A stretch of 11,701 bases of DNA, taken from Deltaproteobacteria bacterium. GTDB taxonomy: Bacteria; Desulfobacterota; UBA8473. The notes below the pieces were generated by a model. It saw nothing but the letters and a program-made list of their open reading frames with translations. It ran no database searches and was not told where the DNA came from. The translations under genes and the position numbers were made by a program. Positions 1-6,749 of the stretch are shown here, piece by piece. The stretch spans positions 1 through 11,701 of the forward strand of contig JAUXFK010000071.1 in NCBI GenBank assembly GCA_030623035.1, given 5' to 3'. Within the stretch, counting starts at the first letter, position 1; the number at the start of each line of letters is the position of its first letter.

Positions 1-118
1 AATCTCTGCGTCAGGCTCAGATTTTAATCCTCGAAATATGTCAATATATTCCTGTGGTTAAAATCTTTGCCTTCCTTGACCTTGAACAAAATTGCTCATT
101 TCTGGATGGACACTAACT
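1..118 (+). repeat. Foldback MITE-like repeat, copy 1 (left end cut by window)
   Basis: This stretch is nearly identical to 2409-2526 and to the reverse complement of the right window edge. It lacks about the first 34 bases of the complete copy because the window begins inside it. It ends in the conserved terminal sequence TGGATGGACACTAACT. The internal blocks GATTTTAATCC and GGTTAAAATC are inverted relative to each other, so the element can fold on itself. It contains no open reading frame of its own. Its conserved end lies 29 bp before the TTG start of the deacetylase-like gene. Confidence 0.85.
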
Positions 119-147
119 ACTTTCATTTCTGGCTTTAAGGAAAAACA

Positions 148-1026
148 TTGCGGCCATATAAGTATAAGTCGACCGGCATTTTTTTTCATTATCAGCGAGG
201 CGAAAGACTGAAGGATTTTCCTTCAGCACTTGAAGGTATACTTGACAAGGATAATATTACGTACTGTGATGCATTGTATGACTTTCCTCCAGATTCCATT
301 TATGATATCCCGCCTGTCCCTTTATCAGAACTATACCAAGTCCATTCTTCCTTAATGGTAGAGCAGGTAAAACAAACCGGTTCATATGAGGGTGTTCTTT
401 ACTCTGTTTCAGGAACTCTTTCCGCTGCTGAAAAAGTATGTTTAGGCAAAATTACGAATGCCTTTGTATTTACAGGTTACGGTGACCATCATGCAGGGAG
501 GAATTTTTTCGGGGGAGGATGCTATTTCAACGGCGCTGCAATTGCAGCCCATATCATAAAAAAAACTTATAGTGTAAAACGGATTGCAGTGATCGACACA
601 GATGCTCACCATGGAGACGGAAGCTGGGATATATTTGAAAACAATCCGGATGTTCTTTATTTATGCTTCTGTTCTGGACGTTCATACGAAAAAAATAAAA
701 ATGTAAACATAAATGTTCCAAATAACATCAATGATAAGAATTATCTTGATCTTGCAGAAAAAGCATTCGAAAAACATATAAACCCTCATGAACCTGAAAT
801 CATATTCTGGAACTGGGGGTATGATGGCACCATAGGTGATTACGGCGACATCGGCCTTACACCAGAGTTCCATTCAATGCTTGCCCTTAAAATAAGACGG
901 TTGGCTGAAGAGGTGTGCGCTGGAAGGCTGATCACCGTCCTATGCGGAGGGAGCCGCAGAGACTTTGCATATAAGCTTATCCCGAAAATAATCAAGGTGC
1001 TTGCCCATTTAGAAGATCCAACATGA
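148..1026 (+). CDS. Histone-deacetylase/AcuC-superfamily zinc hydrolase, atypical active site
   Basis: The 292-residue protein belongs to the arginase/deacetylase fold, whose members remove acetyl groups from acetyl-lysine, acetylpolyamines or related amides. Visible motifs in order are GDHHAG with the His pair (H114, H115), GGGCYFNGAAIAA (122-134), the zinc-site motif DTDAHHGDG (150-158; D152 and H154 would bind zinc) and WGYDGTIGDYGDIGLT (223-238; D226 would be the third ligand). The catalytic Tyr normally found in the C-terminal GGY motif is absent: the sequence reads CGGSRRDFA (266-274), with Ser269 in that place. The start is TTG, preceded by TAAGG; an in-frame TAA at 136-138 rules out a longer form. 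The gene sits between two oppositely oriented repeat copies (1-118 and 1052-1139). It could be a cytoplasmic deacetylase, an amidohydrolase with changed chemistry, or a non-catalytic binding protein. The family is clear; the substrate is not. Confidence 0.85.
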   Translation: MRPYKYKSTGIFFHYQRGERLKDFPSALEGILDKDNITYCDALYDFPPDSIYDIPPVPLSELYQVHSSLMVEQVKQTGSYEGVLYSVSGTLSAAEKVCLGKITNAFVFTGYGDHHAGRNFFGGGCYFNGAAIAAHIIKKTYSVKRIAVIDTDAHHGDGSWDIFENNPDVLYLCFCSGRSYEKNKNVNINVPNNINDKNYLDLAEKAFEKHINPHEPEIIFWNWGYDGTIGDYGDIGLTPEFHSMLALKIRRLAEEVCAGRLITVLCGGSRRDFAYKLIPKIIKVLAHLEDPT

Positions 1027-1051
1027 TAGCGTATTTTGTAAATCATTAACC

Positions 1052-1139
1052 AGTATCCATTCAGAAATGAGCAATTTTTTCCCAAGGTCAAGCCTGCCTG
1101 TGCGTTGCACGCAGACAGGGAAGGCAAAGATTTTAACCA
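1052..1139 (-). repeat. Degenerate, truncated MITE copy (relic) with nested palindrome
   Basis: Read on the plus strand it begins AGTATCCATTCAGAAATGAG, matching the terminal sequence of the right-edge copy with two substitutions. It continues to GGAAGGCAAAGATTTTAACC, which matches copy 1 in reverse complement. The half beyond 1139 is missing. A 27-base palindromic segment interrupts it at 1093-1119. With copy 1 it flanks the deacetylase-like gene in inverted orientation. Confidence 0.7.
1093..1119. repeat. 27-base imperfect palindrome inserted in the MITE relic
   Basis: The segment runs from CCTGCCTGTGCG through TTG to CACGCAGACAGG, an imperfect hairpin of 12-base arms around a 3-base loop. 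Aligning the relic with copy 1 (reverse complement) shows continuous homology up to 1092 and again from 1120, so this segment is an exact extra block. It looks like a separate small mobile hairpin, though recombination could also explain it. Confidence 0.6.
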
Positions 1140-1154
1140 TCTAAACAATTTTGC

Positions 1155-1183
1155 TTGACACAAAAGATTAGCTTTTTTATACT
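1155..1183 (+). promoter_or_regulatory. Sigma-70-type promoter of the SDR gene
   Basis: TTGACA (1155-1160) and TATACT (1178-1183) are separated by exactly 17 bases. Transcription would start near 1190, giving a leader of about 40 bases with a strong AAAGGAGGG ribosome binding site at 1214-1222. The -35 hexamer lies 15 bp past the end of the MITE relic. Confidence 0.75.
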
Positions 1184-1228
1184 TTTTCGTATTAAAAATT
1201 ATTTATTCAAATAAAGGAGGGATCGTAT

Positions 1229-1984
1229 ATGAAATTAAAAGATAAGGTTGTGATTGTAACTGCAGCGGCCGGCGCAGGTATAGGACAGGCTACAGTGCGA
1301 AGACTGGCCGAAGAAGGCGCAAGTGTTGTTGTTAGTGATATCAACGAAAAGAGGATAAAGCAGGTAACTGAGAGCCTTAAGTCTGAGGGGCATAAGGCCA
1401 TAGGTGCGATATGCGATGTGATAAAGGCGGATCAGATAGAAGATATGGTCAAAAAAACTTTAGATGAATTCGGTCGGATAGACATACTGGTAAATGACGC
1501 AGCAAGGGAGATACTCGCCCCAATCGTCGACACAACAGAGGAGAATTGGGATTTAGTAATGGATGTATGTCTAAAAGGAACTTTTCTATGTACTAAAGCC
1601 GTGCTTCCAACCATGATTAAACAGAAGAGTGGAACCATTATAAATATCGCCTCAGTTGATGGATATATCGGTTCTCCAATGGGAGAGTGTTCTTACTGTT
1701 CTGCTAAGGCCGGTGTTATGGCTTTCACCAGGGTCACGGCAGCAGAGAACGGACAACATGGAATACGAGCAAATTGCCTTGCGCCCGGTTTTGTGCCGAA
1801 TGATTTTCTTAAGCGGATTTACCCGCCCGATGAACTCAAATCAATGGAGGGAATGAGCCTTCTTGGAAGGGGTGCAAAACCGGAAGAGATGGCAAGCATC
1901 ATTGCATTTTTGGCCTCTGAAGATGCAAGTTATTTAACAGGCGAAGTAATCAGCGCAAGCGCTGGTTTATGCTGGAGATATTAA
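1229..1984 (+). CDS. Short-chain dehydrogenase/reductase (SDR), classical type
   Basis: The protein is 251 residues, the normal length for a classical SDR, an NAD(P)H-dependent oxidoreductase acting on alcohols or ketones. The nucleotide-binding glycine motif is TAAAGAGIG (11-19), a variant of TGxxxGIG. Asp37 at the end of beta-strand 2 (VVVSDINE) favours NAD(H). Asp62 (CDV) contacts adenine. The catalytic Ser142, Tyr156 and Lys160 are present in IASVDGY and SYCSAK, and APGFV (185-189) follows. Two positions are odd: the NNAG motif reads NDAA (89-92), and the catalytic-tetrad Asn in the usual N-L-x-G-x-F block is Cys114 (VCLKGTF). The start is fixed by the strong ribosome binding site. It has its own promoter and terminator, so it is a single-gene unit. 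Its substrate cannot be read from sequence; 3-hydroxyacyl-CoA or another hydroxyl compound of the neighbouring pathway is possible. Confidence 0.92.
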   Translation: MKLKDKVVIVTAAAGAGIGQATVRRLAEEGASVVVSDINEKRIKQVTESLKSEGHKAIGAICDVIKADQIEDMVKKTLDEFGRIDILVNDAAREILAPIVDTTEENWDLVMDVCLKGTFLCTKAVLPTMIKQKSGTIINIASVDGYIGSPMGECSYCSAKAGVMAFTRVTAAENGQHGIRANCLAPGFVPNDFLKRIYPPDELKSMEGMSLLGRGAKPEEMASIIAFLASEDASYLTGEVISASAGLCWRY

Positions 1985-1990
1985 TCAGAA

Positions 1991-2040
1991 TGAAAAAGAG
2001 GGGTAAAAATATTATGAAAAGCCCCTCTTTTTCATCTTCT
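1991..2040 (+). terminator. Rho-independent terminator after the SDR gene
   Basis: A perfect 13-bp stem, TGAAAAAGAGGGG (1991-2003) with CCCCTCTTTTTCA (2022-2034), encloses an 18-base loop. It is followed by a T-rich stretch and starts 7 bases after the SDR stop codon. The A-run on the left arm means it could also act in the opposite direction. Confidence 0.85.
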
Positions 2041-2374
2041 TTTTTACTGTTCTATCCCTCTTTTTAAATACTGACAAGCCTGTTTCCCAGGTTCCTTTTC
2101 GATTAGACAATAGCCTGCTTTAAAAAACCTCTTTTGTCTCCTCGATTTTATAAACCTTCAGGAATTCTTATTAAAGCTAAAATTTCCTTGACTGAGAACG
2201 TGAAATATGAATATATTACCCTATTATCAATAATATGAGTTTGCCATGCTGATATGGGCGCAGGAAAAGGAAAGATGATGTTTTAAATCACCCCGAGGCG
2301 GCTATTTGTCTCTTTTCCTTGAGAAATTAAGGCAGATAGGACTGTTTGGGGGCTCACTTTGGCTGGTTAAAGAT
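2041..2374. other. Intergenic region without a recognisable gene
   Basis: This AT-rich stretch lies between the SDR terminator and the complete MITE. I see no supported open reading frame: AGGAAAAGGAAAG is followed by ATGATGTTTTAA, which encodes only two methionines and a phenylalanine. A promoter candidate is listed at 2188-2217. A loose inverted repeat pairs AGGAAAAG near 2261 with CTTTTCCT near 2314. Confidence 0.6.
2188..2217 (+). promoter_or_regulatory. Possible promoter for the acyl-CoA dehydrogenase pair
   Basis: TTGACT (2188-2193) and TATATT (2212-2217) are separated by 18 bases. It is the best plus-strand match upstream of the first dehydrogenase, but lies about 330 bases from the start codon with the complete MITE in between. 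Either the leader contains the element or the real promoter lies elsewhere. Confidence 0.4.
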
Positions 2375-2526
2375 AACTAGTGCCCATCCATAAATGGCTC
2401 TTTTGCCCAATCTCTGCGTCAGGCTCAGATTTTAATCCTCGAAATATGTCAATATATTCCTGTGGTTAAAATCTTCGCCTTTCTTGACCTTGAACAAAAT
2501 TTTTAATTTCTGGATGGACACTAACT
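2375..2526 (+). repeat. Complete foldback MITE-like element (copy 2)
   Basis: This is the only copy whose two ends are both inside the window, about 150 bp long. The left end reads AACTAGTGCCCATCCATAAA and the right end, in reverse complement, AGTTAGTGTCCATCCAGAAA, giving imperfect terminal inverted repeats of at least 20 bases. Further inward GATTTTAATCC and GGTTAAAATC also pair, so much of the element can form one long hairpin. AACT borders the AGTG...CACT core on both sides, but it also follows CACT in the other two preserved ends, so it is probably part of the element rather than a target duplication. No transposase is encoded. The right end lies 23 bp before the first acyl-CoA dehydrogenase ATG. 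Confidence 0.85.
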
Positions 2527-2549
2527 AATTTGGAAAGGAGTAATTTATA

Positions 2550-3659
2550 ATGATCAACTTCAACCCTACAGAAGAGCAGCGGCAAGTTATCGAGATGGTG
2601 AACCGCTTTACCGCAGACATCATCCGTCCCAATGCACGAGACTGCGAAGAGAATCGGGAGATTCCAGATGATCTTCTCGCGAAATTTTGGGAGTTGGGCC
2701 TTGTAGCGAATTGCATTCCAGAAGAGTTTGGCGGCTATGGTTATGAACGCTCTGCCATGACCGGAGTTTTAATGGCTGAGAAAATGGCTTATGGTGACAT
2801 GGCTCTGGCCCTGGCTATGCTCAGTCCCACCCTATTTGCCTATCCAGTCTTGGAAATGGGCACAGAAGATCAAAAGAAAAAATACCTGACTCAGTTCTGC
2901 GGTGAAGGATTCAAATTTGCCTCTCTGGCTCTTATGGAACCTCGTATCACATTCGATCCCACACAGATCAAAACATCTGCCAAGCGTGAAAGCAACGAAT
3001 ATATCTTAAAGGGTGAAAAGAGTATGGTGCCGTATGCTGACAAAGCCGATTTATTTCTAGTGATAGCATCAACTGATCAGGGCGCCGGTGTCGCAGGTAC
3101 TCAGGCTTATATCATTGAAAAGGGAGCCGAAGGGCTGACTATCAGCGAACCCGAGAAATACATGGGTTTAAATGCCTTACCATTGCACAAGGTAACCCTT
3201 TCTAATTGTCGCATTCCCCTGGAAAATCGACTGGGAGGAAGTGCCGGTTGTAACTACCAGCATATTTTGAACCTTTCGCGCATCGCAATGGTCGCCATGG
3301 CTGCAGGTATATGCGATGCCACCAAAGACTATGCTGTCAACTACGCAAAAGAGCGTGTACAATTTGGTGAGCCGATTGCCAGCCGTCAAGCCATCGCGTT
3401 TATGCTGGCAGATATGGCCATCGAGACCGATGCTATGCGTTTTCTGGCATGGAAAGCCGCCTGGCTTGCGGACAAGAATGAAGATTGCACAAGAGAGGCA
3501 TACCTGGCGAAGCTCTATGCCGGCGAATACACATCCGAGATCACCAACAATGGCATACAGGTACTGGGCGGACACGGGTATATTAGAGAACATCCCATAG
3601 AACTATGGTTTAGAAATGGCCGCGGTATTGAAACTATCGACGGACTGGCGATTGTGTAG
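2550..3659 (+). CDS. Acyl-CoA dehydrogenase-family flavoprotein with Asp at the catalytic base position
   Basis: The 369-residue protein has the acyl-CoA dehydrogenase layout: N-terminal helices (IPEEFGGYG, 57-64), a middle beta domain with ALMEP (127-131) and a C-terminal helical domain with YAKERVQFGEPI (265-276), MLADMA (285-290) and QVLGGHGYIREHPIE (337-351). These enzymes oxidise acyl-CoA to 2-enoyl-CoA using FAD and pass electrons to electron-transfer flavoprotein. In an ungapped alignment the family's YEGT, whose Glu is the proton-abstracting base, corresponds to IDGL, placing Asp364 at that position. The protein stops five residues later, so the usual tail after EGT is missing. The flavin-contact motif also deviates: EPRITFDP instead of EPxAGSD. 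An AAAGGAG site precedes the ATG. The next gene, 65 bp downstream, is a second, canonical dehydrogenase, so a heteromeric enzyme is plausible. Confidence 0.88.
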   Translation: MINFNPTEEQRQVIEMVNRFTADIIRPNARDCEENREIPDDLLAKFWELGLVANCIPEEFGGYGYERSAMTGVLMAEKMAYGDMALALAMLSPTLFAYPVLEMGTEDQKKKYLTQFCGEGFKFASLALMEPRITFDPTQIKTSAKRESNEYILKGEKSMVPYADKADLFLVIASTDQGAGVAGTQAYIIEKGAEGLTISEPEKYMGLNALPLHKVTLSNCRIPLENRLGGSAGCNYQHILNLSRIAMVAMAAGICDATKDYAVNYAKERVQFGEPIASRQAIAFMLADMAIETDAMRFLAWKAAWLADKNEDCTREAYLAKLYAGEYTSEITNNGIQVLGGHGYIREHPIELWFRNGRGIETIDGLAIV

Positions 3660-3724
3660 ACCACTATAAAGGGAGAATATTTTATATCTTAACAATATCA
3701 TAATTAATAACAAGGAGTAATAAA

Positions 3725-4942
3725 ATGATAGACTTTGAATTACCCCCTATGTTGAAAATGGTGAAAGACATGGCCCATTCTGCTGCACGTGACGCATTCC
3801 GCCCTATCTCCCGTAAATACGATGATTTGGAGCATACAATGCCGGAGGAGATTAGACCTTTAGGGGCAATGATGGCACAGTCAATGGGAGGTGGCCCTCC
3901 AAAGAAAAAAGATAAGGACAAGGATAAGGCTGAAAAGAAACCCAAAGTAGCGACAGAAGACGTTGTCGGTGCCACCATGACGGCAGTTGTAGGTGCTGAA
4001 GAGATGGCCTGGGGCGATTGTGGATTGATGCTGGCGCTCCCCGGACAGGGCCTCGGTAATGCAGCCATATCTGCTGTATCTACTCCAGAACAGTATGAAC
4101 GTTTTGGAACAAAATATGCATCCATGGCCATCACTGAGCCGGGTTCCGGTTCTGACTCTGGATCTATATCAACCACAGCAGCACTGGACGGCGATGAATG
4201 GGTATTAAACGGAGAGAAGATATTCGTTACCGATGGAGAACGCTGTGAAGTTGTGGTGGTCTGGGCTACGGTAGACAAATCCGCCGGCAAGGCCGGAATT
4301 AAGAGCTTTGTAGTCGAGAAAGACCGCCCCGGTATTACTGTAACCAAGCTGGAGCATAAGCTCGGCATCCGTGCCTCGGATACTGCATCTATTGTTTTCG
4401 AAGACTGTAGAATCCCTAAAGACAATATCCTGGGTTCACCTGAGATAAAGACCAAGACAGAAGGCTTCAAGGGCGTAATGAAGACCTTTGATAATACTCG
4501 TCCAATGGTAGCAGCCATTGCTACCGGCTGCGCCCGAGCTGCCCTTGAATTCACAAAGGAGACCCTTGAAAAAGAGGGTTATGTTTTCCGTTATGGACTA
4601 TCCAAGCACAACTTGAATGCAGTGGAAAAAGAATTGCTCATGATGGAAGCAGAGCTTGAGGCAATGCGTTTATTGACATATAGAGCCGCATGGATGGGTG
4701 ATAATGCAAGGCCCAATTCACTTGAGGCATCCATATCCAAGGCCAAGTGCGGCCGAATGGGTTCCAAGATTACTCAACGCTGTGTTGCGCTCTTAGGACC
4801 TATTGGCTATTCGAGAGAAATGCTTGTCGAAAAATGGATGCGTGATTGCAAGATCAATGACATCTATGAAGGTACCCAGCAAATCCAGCAACTCGTTGTA
4901 GCCAGGAATATCCTTGGCTTCTCAAGTAAAGAACTGAAGTAA
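3725..4942 (+). CDS. Acyl-CoA dehydrogenase, canonical active site, with Lys-rich insertion
   Basis: The 405-residue flavoprotein keeps the main catalytic features of the family: AITEPGSGSDSG (136-147) for flavin and substrate contact, LNGEKIFVT (161-169), the FAD-binding region QRCVALLGPIGYSRE (351-365), and IYEGTQQIQQLVVAR (380-394) with Glu382 as the predicted base. Between the first helices and the rest of the N-terminal domain there is a low-complexity, lysine/aspartate-rich stretch (about residues 55-78, GGGPPKKKDKDKDK onward), probably a surface loop. AAGGAG precedes the ATG. It follows the Asp-type dehydrogenase by 65 bp and is closed by a strong terminator, so the two form a transcription unit. 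The substrate is unknown; a CoA thioester made by or feeding the neighbouring mutase is plausible. Confidence 0.92.
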   Translation: MIDFELPPMLKMVKDMAHSAARDAFRPISRKYDDLEHTMPEEIRPLGAMMAQSMGGGPPKKKDKDKDKAEKKPKVATEDVVGATMTAVVGAEEMAWGDCGLMLALPGQGLGNAAISAVSTPEQYERFGTKYASMAITEPGSGSDSGSISTTAALDGDEWVLNGEKIFVTDGERCEVVVVWATVDKSAGKAGIKSFVVEKDRPGITVTKLEHKLGIRASDTASIVFEDCRIPKDNILGSPEIKTKTEGFKGVMKTFDNTRPMVAAIATGCARAALEFTKETLEKEGYVFRYGLSKHNLNAVEKELLMMEAELEAMRLLTYRAAWMGDNARPNSLEASISKAKCGRMGSKITQRCVALLGPIGYSREMLVEKWMRDCKINDIYEGTQQIQQLVVARNILGFSSKELK

Positions 4943-4954
4943 TTCTTTTGTTTT

Positions 4955-4990
4955 TGGCTTCCGGTGATCTTCACCGGAAGCCATTTTTTT
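4955..4990 (+). terminator. Rho-independent terminator after the dehydrogenase pair
   Basis: A perfect 13-bp stem, TGGCTTCCGGTGA (4955-4967) with TCACCGGAAGCCA (4971-4983), has a 3-base loop and is followed directly by seven T residues. It separates the dehydrogenase unit from the mutase genes, which therefore need their own promoter; I see no convincing one in 4991-5042. Confidence 0.95.
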
Positions 4991-5053
4991 AAATCATTTA
5001 TTCGGCGATAATCAACTATTTTAAGACCATAATTCGATAAAAAAGGAGGTCTC

Positions 5054-6715
5054 ATGGTTGAACTCAGTGAAATTGCCCAGATGTATTTCGAGAAGGTGAC
5101 GGATTTCACCACACCTTCGGGTATTGGTGTAAAAAGGTTTTATACCCCTGAAGACCTGCAGGGGATCGATTACGATAGGGATCTCGCTGATCCCGGCGAA
5201 TACCCTTTTACAAGGGGGCATCATCCTGACATGTATCGGGGTAAGCTGTGGAACATTCGGGAGATCGCAGGGCTGGCAACCCCAAAGGCATTCAACAAGA
5301 GGCTCAAGTTTCTATTGGAGCAGGGTCAAGGCGCCCTGGATTGGGAGATGGACGGCCCTACGATGTATGGGCTTGAGCCGGATCAGCCAATGGCTGAAGG
5401 GCAGATAGGGGTTTGCGGTATCTCTCTTCACACCTTGGATGATGTGGATGAATTATGCAAGGGCTTACCATTGGACCAGATAAGCCTTTGTATGGCCAGC
5501 GGACCTGTGGTTCAGCAGGCATATATGTTGGTCGCCAAGTCACGGGGACTCGATTTAGACCGGTTGAGAGTGGTAGGAGGTCATTTACACTATTACGCAC
5601 CCGCGTGTATGACCAGTACATCTGAAGGGCTTTTTCTTCCCAATGGCAAACTCTCTCAATTGGCCAGATTATCAAACGACTGGTTAGAGTATGTCATTAA
5701 AAACTATCCCAAGTGGAATGCCTGGTTTATAAGTGCCTACGACTTTCGCGAAGCCGGCGGCAATGCAATTCACGAGATCGCTTTTACCAAGGCCTGCGCC
5801 AGGGAAATGATTCAAGAGATGTTAAAAAGGGGTGTTGACATAAATACGATCGGCAGAAAGCTGAGCCCTGTGCTGGCATGTGATCGGGATTTCTTCGAGG
5901 AAATCGCCAAGCTAAGAGCAGCCAGAAGGATCTGGTCTAGGATGATGAAAGAGGAATTCAATGCCACAGACCCACAAGCCATGAAACTCAGGTTCCATAT
6001 CGATGTATCCGGGGTCAACTACACCCGTCAACAGCCGCTGATCAACATAGCCCGTGGCACCCTCGGTGCCCTGGCAGCAGTTCTCGGTGGTTGTATGGGG
6101 ATACAACTCCCCTCATATGATGAAGGGTGGGCAACACCAACAGAGGATGCAGTGAGACTGGCAATCAGGACACAGCAGGTCATCAGATACGAATCGGGAG
6201 TGGCAAGAGTCGGTGACCCTCTTGCAGGGTCTTATTTCATAGAACGGCTTACGAATGAACTAGAAGAAAAAATCGAGGCTATGGCAGATAAGATAGAGCA
6301 GATGGGAGGCTGGGTAGCTGCACTTAAAAACGGTTGGGCTTTATCCGAGCTTAGAAACAGCTTGCTTGATATCCAAAATAAAGTCGAGACTGGAGAGCGG
6401 GTTGTTCTGGGGGTAAATCGTTTCCCCATCCCACCAGAAGAAGACTTCAAACCCGAGGTATATGCACCCGAACGATCCGATGTAGAATCATATATCACCG
6501 AGTTCAAAGAGTTTAAGAAAAATCGAGACATAGATAAGGTTAAAAAAACTCTGGATAAATTACGCCATGCTGCTGAGCATACGGAGGACAACCTGTCCCC
6601 CTTTGTCTTTGATGCCATTGAGACGAAAGCCACTTTTGAGGAAATAACCGGAGTATTGCGGATGATCGATGGTCTGGATTACGATTGGGCTGGCGAAAGG
6701 GAATATCCTTTTTGA
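5054..6715 (+). CDS. B12-dependent acyl-CoA mutase large (substrate-binding) subunit, atypical
   Basis: The 553-residue protein is the TIM-barrel half of a split methylmalonyl-CoA-mutase-family enzyme, which rearranges acyl-CoA carbon skeletons by adenosylcobalamin radical chemistry. Family signatures: YPFTRGHHPDMYRGKLW (50-66), LLEQGQGALDWEMDGPTMYG (87-106), PKWNAWFISAYDFREAG (219-235), FFEEIAKLRAARRIW (280-294), LRFHIDVSG (312-320), LAAVLGG (340-346), SYDEGWATPTEDAVRLAIRT (354-373) and GDPLAGSYFIE (387-397). Several active-site positions differ from methylmalonyl-CoA mutase by motif alignment: His57 for Tyr89, Thr188 for the carboxylate-binding Arg207, Asp230 for His244 of the GYH motif, and HIDVSG where HxQTxG is usual. 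Methylmalonyl-CoA is therefore unlikely as substrate; an isobutyryl-CoA-, 2-hydroxyacyl-CoA- or novel-type mutase is more likely. A strong AAGGAGGT site sits 3 bases before the ATG. The B12-binding partner follows. Confidence 0.9.
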   Translation: MVELSEIAQMYFEKVTDFTTPSGIGVKRFYTPEDLQGIDYDRDLADPGEYPFTRGHHPDMYRGKLWNIREIAGLATPKAFNKRLKFLLEQGQGALDWEMDGPTMYGLEPDQPMAEGQIGVCGISLHTLDDVDELCKGLPLDQISLCMASGPVVQQAYMLVAKSRGLDLDRLRVVGGHLHYYAPACMTSTSEGLFLPNGKLSQLARLSNDWLEYVIKNYPKWNAWFISAYDFREAGGNAIHEIAFTKACAREMIQEMLKRGVDINTIGRKLSPVLACDRDFFEEIAKLRAARRIWSRMMKEEFNATDPQAMKLRFHIDVSGVNYTRQQPLINIARGTLGALAAVLGGCMGIQLPSYDEGWATPTEDAVRLAIRTQQVIRYESGVARVGDPLAGSYFIERLTNELEEKIEAMADKIEQMGGWVAALKNGWALSELRNSLLDIQNKVETGERVVLGVNRFPIPPEEDFKPEVYAPERSDVESYITEFKEFKKNRDIDKVKKTLDKLRHAAEHTEDNLSPFVFDAIETKATFEEITGVLRMIDGLDYDWAGEREYPF

Positions 6716-6749
6716 TTGAAAACGATTATCTTAAAGAAAGGTGTATCAT

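Noticed and set aside
2480..2526. Outward-facing promoter inside the MITE right end
   Set aside because: TTGACC is present, but the hexamer 17 bases on (TTTCTG-like) is a poor -10, and alternatives with 16-18 base spacing are no better.
3625..3720. A frameshift hiding a normal C-terminal tail in the first acyl-CoA dehydrogenase
   Set aside because: The other two frames after 3640 show no QIQ/LVIAR-like tail; the +1 frame has Y and T at suggestive places but Arg where Glu and Gly should be.
3682..4554. Long open frame on the minus strand opposite the second acyl-CoA dehydrogenase
   Set aside because: Ser/Pro/Ala-rich composition with no domain; it mirrors a clear, fully motif-supported gene on the other strand.
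6232..6633. Open frame antisense to the mutase large subunit
   Set aside because: Serine-rich shadow of the coding strand, with no motif or ribosome binding site.
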